This document shows positions 5,491 to 6,246 of a stretch of DNA of 6,246 nt, in pieces. Made by a program: the position numbers and the translations under genes. The stretch's first letter is position 1. Each line of letters starts with the position of its first letter. The DNA lies in NCBI GenBank assembly GCA_029259285.1, contig JAPDJB010000135.1, positions 1 through 6,246 on the forward strand. Direction: 5' to 3'. Source of the stretch: Candidatus Bathyarchaeota archaeon. Its GTDB lineage: Archaea > Thermoproteota > Bathyarchaeia > TCS64 > B23. The notes beneath the pieces were generated by a model. It saw only the letters and a list, made by a program, of their open reading frames with translations, was not told the origin of the DNA and made no database searches.

Positions 5491-5706
5491 CTAGTTAGCC
5501 TCCTCCCACTCCTCCCAGTCTTCCTCCTCCCACTCCTCCCATTCCTCCCACTCCTCTTCGATCCACCCCTCCTCACTCTCTAGGTCTAGACAGTCGTAGC
5601 ATAGCAGTCTCTTAGGGTCTCCACACTCGTCGCAGAATTTTGCTCCACAGCGGGAGCATTCATAGAGGGTGACGGCCTCCATACCGCAGATGTCGCAGAT
5701 CGGCAT
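5491..5706 (-). CDS. Small eight-cysteine zinc-finger protein with a Trp/Glu repeat tail
   Basis: The 71-aa product has four CxxC knuckles: Cys4/7, Cys17/20, Cys25/28 and Cys36/39. That is enough for two zinc ions in a cross-braced or treble-clef arrangement like HIT-type or RING/B-box-type fingers; the exact family cannot be fixed by eye. Residues 43-71 are almost only Glu, Asp and Trp, in a repeat of Trp followed by two to four acidic residues (Trp at 48, 53, 56, 59, 64, 67). If helical, all six Trp fall on one face within about 160 degrees, with acids elsewhere. The ATG at 5704-5706 is preceded by GGGGG two to three bases upstream and a TATA box at 5739-5748. It is the first gene of the operon with the permease and ATPase (19-nt gap). 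Its function is unknown; a zinc-stabilised protein-protein adaptor is the most natural guess, and the acidic tail argues against nucleic acid binding there. Confidence 0.85.
   Translation of the reverse strand: MPICDICGMEAVTLYECSRCGAKFCDECGDPKRLLCYDCLDLESEEGWIEEEWEEWEEWEEEDWEEWEEAN
5501..5550 (-). repeat. Imperfect 9-bp tandem repeat coding for the Trp-Glu-Glu tail
   Basis: On the minus strand the unit is TGGGAGGAG, encoding Trp-Glu-Glu. Copies start at the Trp codons ending at 5550, 5541, 5532, 5517 and 5508, with spacings of 9, 9, 15 and 9 nt. The 15-nt step contains two extra codons (Glu, Asp), so the frame is kept. A further Trp codon at 5563-5565 lies 15 nt earlier. The low-complexity DNA is purine-only over most of the coding strand and is likely to vary in copy number between strains. 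Confidence 0.8.
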
Positions 5707-5738
5707 ATCCCCCAGTGAAATGGGAGGGCGTCCATCAG

Positions 5739-5750
5739 CTTATAAAGGTT
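5739..5750. promoter_or_regulatory. Shared, palindromic TATA box between divergent genes
   Basis: The plus strand reads CTTATAAAGGTT, with the palindromic core TTATAA at 5740-5745. The core ends 28 nt before the ATG at 5773 on the right and lies 34 nt from the ATG at 5706 on the left. Both distances suit an archaeal promoter with a very short leader. It is the only TATA-like sequence in the 66-bp gap, so it probably serves both genes. On the minus strand the upstream flank is TAAACC, a better TFB-recognition candidate than the plus-strand flank ATCAGC, hinting that the operon direction is stronger. Confidence 0.55.
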
Positions 5751-5772
5751 TAGCGACTCCCTCTAAGGGGGC

Positions 5773-6246
5773 ATGGCCATAGGGCGTTTCCAGGTTATGG
5801 CGATGCTCCAGGCCGCCAGGGCCTATAGGCTCGGCCTCCCCCTCGAATCCTCCCTGAGCTGGGGGCTTAACAGGGCGATCTTCTACGCAGCCGCCAAGAG
5901 GGGTTTCAGGAGGCTCAAGATGCCTAGAAGGCCGAAGGAGGATACGCTTAAGAGGCCCATGCTGGAGAAACGGGGCGTCTTCTATCTAGGCGATGAGATG
6001 GCCTATAAGGCCGAGATAAACGAAGTCCTCTACTTCATCATCGGAGGAAAACCTCAGACGGCTGAGGATTTTAAGAGGGAGATCGCAAGACGCTTCGGCG
6101 AAGCCTTCGACGACGCCTGGAGGGAGGCTCTGGAGATCGTCGACGGCTACGATAAAGAGACACTACTATCCCAAAGGAGATTCTACGAGGAGGTCTACAA
6201 GCCTAGGAGAGATATCCTAGCTGAGGGATGGACGAGGCTGGTGAAG
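5773..6246 (+). CDS. Hypothetical protein (partial, 3' end beyond the window)
   Basis: An open frame of 158 codons runs from ATG at 5773-5775 to the window edge without a stop. It begins MAIGRFQVMAMLQAARAYRL, and codon use matches the neighbours (AGG for Arg, GAG for Glu, CTC and CTA for Leu). The first 60 residues are helical and basic (AAAKRGFRRLKMPRRPK, about 39-55). The rest is mixed acidic/basic helix, with a turn at FIIGGKPQT (88-96) followed by a charged stretch rich in Arg, Glu and aromatic residues. No signal peptide or membrane helix is seen, so it is probably cytoplasmic. I do not recognise the family, and no catalytic motif stands out. The start is favoured by the TATA box 28 nt upstream and the GGGGGC just before the ATG; in-frame ATG codons at residues 9 and 11 are possible alternatives. 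It is divergent from the ABC operon, so a shared role is possible but unproven. Confidence 0.75.
   Translation, partial: MAIGRFQVMAMLQAARAYRLGLPLESSLSWGLNRAIFYAAAKRGFRRLKMPRRPKEDTLKRPMLEKRGVFYLGDEMAYKAEINEVLYFIIGGKPQTAEDFKREIARRFGEAFDDAWREALEIVDGYDKETLLSQRRFYEEVYKPRRDILAEGWTRLVK

Noticed and set aside
5501..5550. CRISPR-like or non-coding tandem repeat
   Set aside because: The 9-bp units lack spacers and keep a single reading frame that ends the zinc-finger protein.

Overview
The window looks like archaeal chromosomal DNA, probably from a thermophilic lineage of the Thermoproteota/Bathyarchaeia type; that placement is inference. Start codons sit about 20-50 nt downstream of AT-rich TATA-like boxes in otherwise GC-rich DNA, so leaders are very short or absent. 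Arginine is mostly AGG/AGA. One ribosome-binding site is GGTGATCC, matching the archaeal 16S tail. There is an archaeal-type stand-alone pyruvate-kinase-C-like protein, and no bacterial -35/-10 promoters are apparent. Genes are dense, with short gaps.

Layout. (1) 1-418, minus: a gene running off the left edge, a stand-alone pyruvate kinase C-terminal-domain-like protein. (2) 419-674: a gene-poor gap holding two outward-facing TATA-like boxes, a 10-bp palindrome and a small hairpin. (3) 675-1349, plus: a secreted protein with two Ig-like (carboxypeptidase-regulatory/PEGA-type) repeats. (4) 1463-4228, plus: a very large FtsX/MacB-type ABC permease with a signal peptide, a beta-rich plus helical extracellular front end, three extra membrane helices, the FtsX core, and a C-terminal cytosolic domain. 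(5) 4247-5706, minus, convergent to it: a three-gene operon read as a small eight-cysteine zinc-finger protein with a Trp/Glu repeat tail, then a minimal 180-aa FtsX permease, then a MacB/LolD-class ATPase that overlaps the permease by 11 nt. (6) 5773 to the right edge, plus: the start of an unrecognised soluble protein, divergent from the operon and apparently sharing one palindromic TATA box with it.

Functional reading (inference). The ATPase and the minimal permease are a cognate pair through translational coupling. The large permease lies tail-to-tail with them and has no ATPase of its own in the window, so the three may form one asymmetric ABC complex: one half carries large extracellular domains and the other has almost none. 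The secreted Ig-like protein just upstream of the large permease shares its N-terminal fold type and is a candidate substrate or external partner. The zinc-finger protein opens the operon and is either an accessory factor or an unrelated passenger. These links rest on gene order and domain logic only; no substrate can be read from the sequence.
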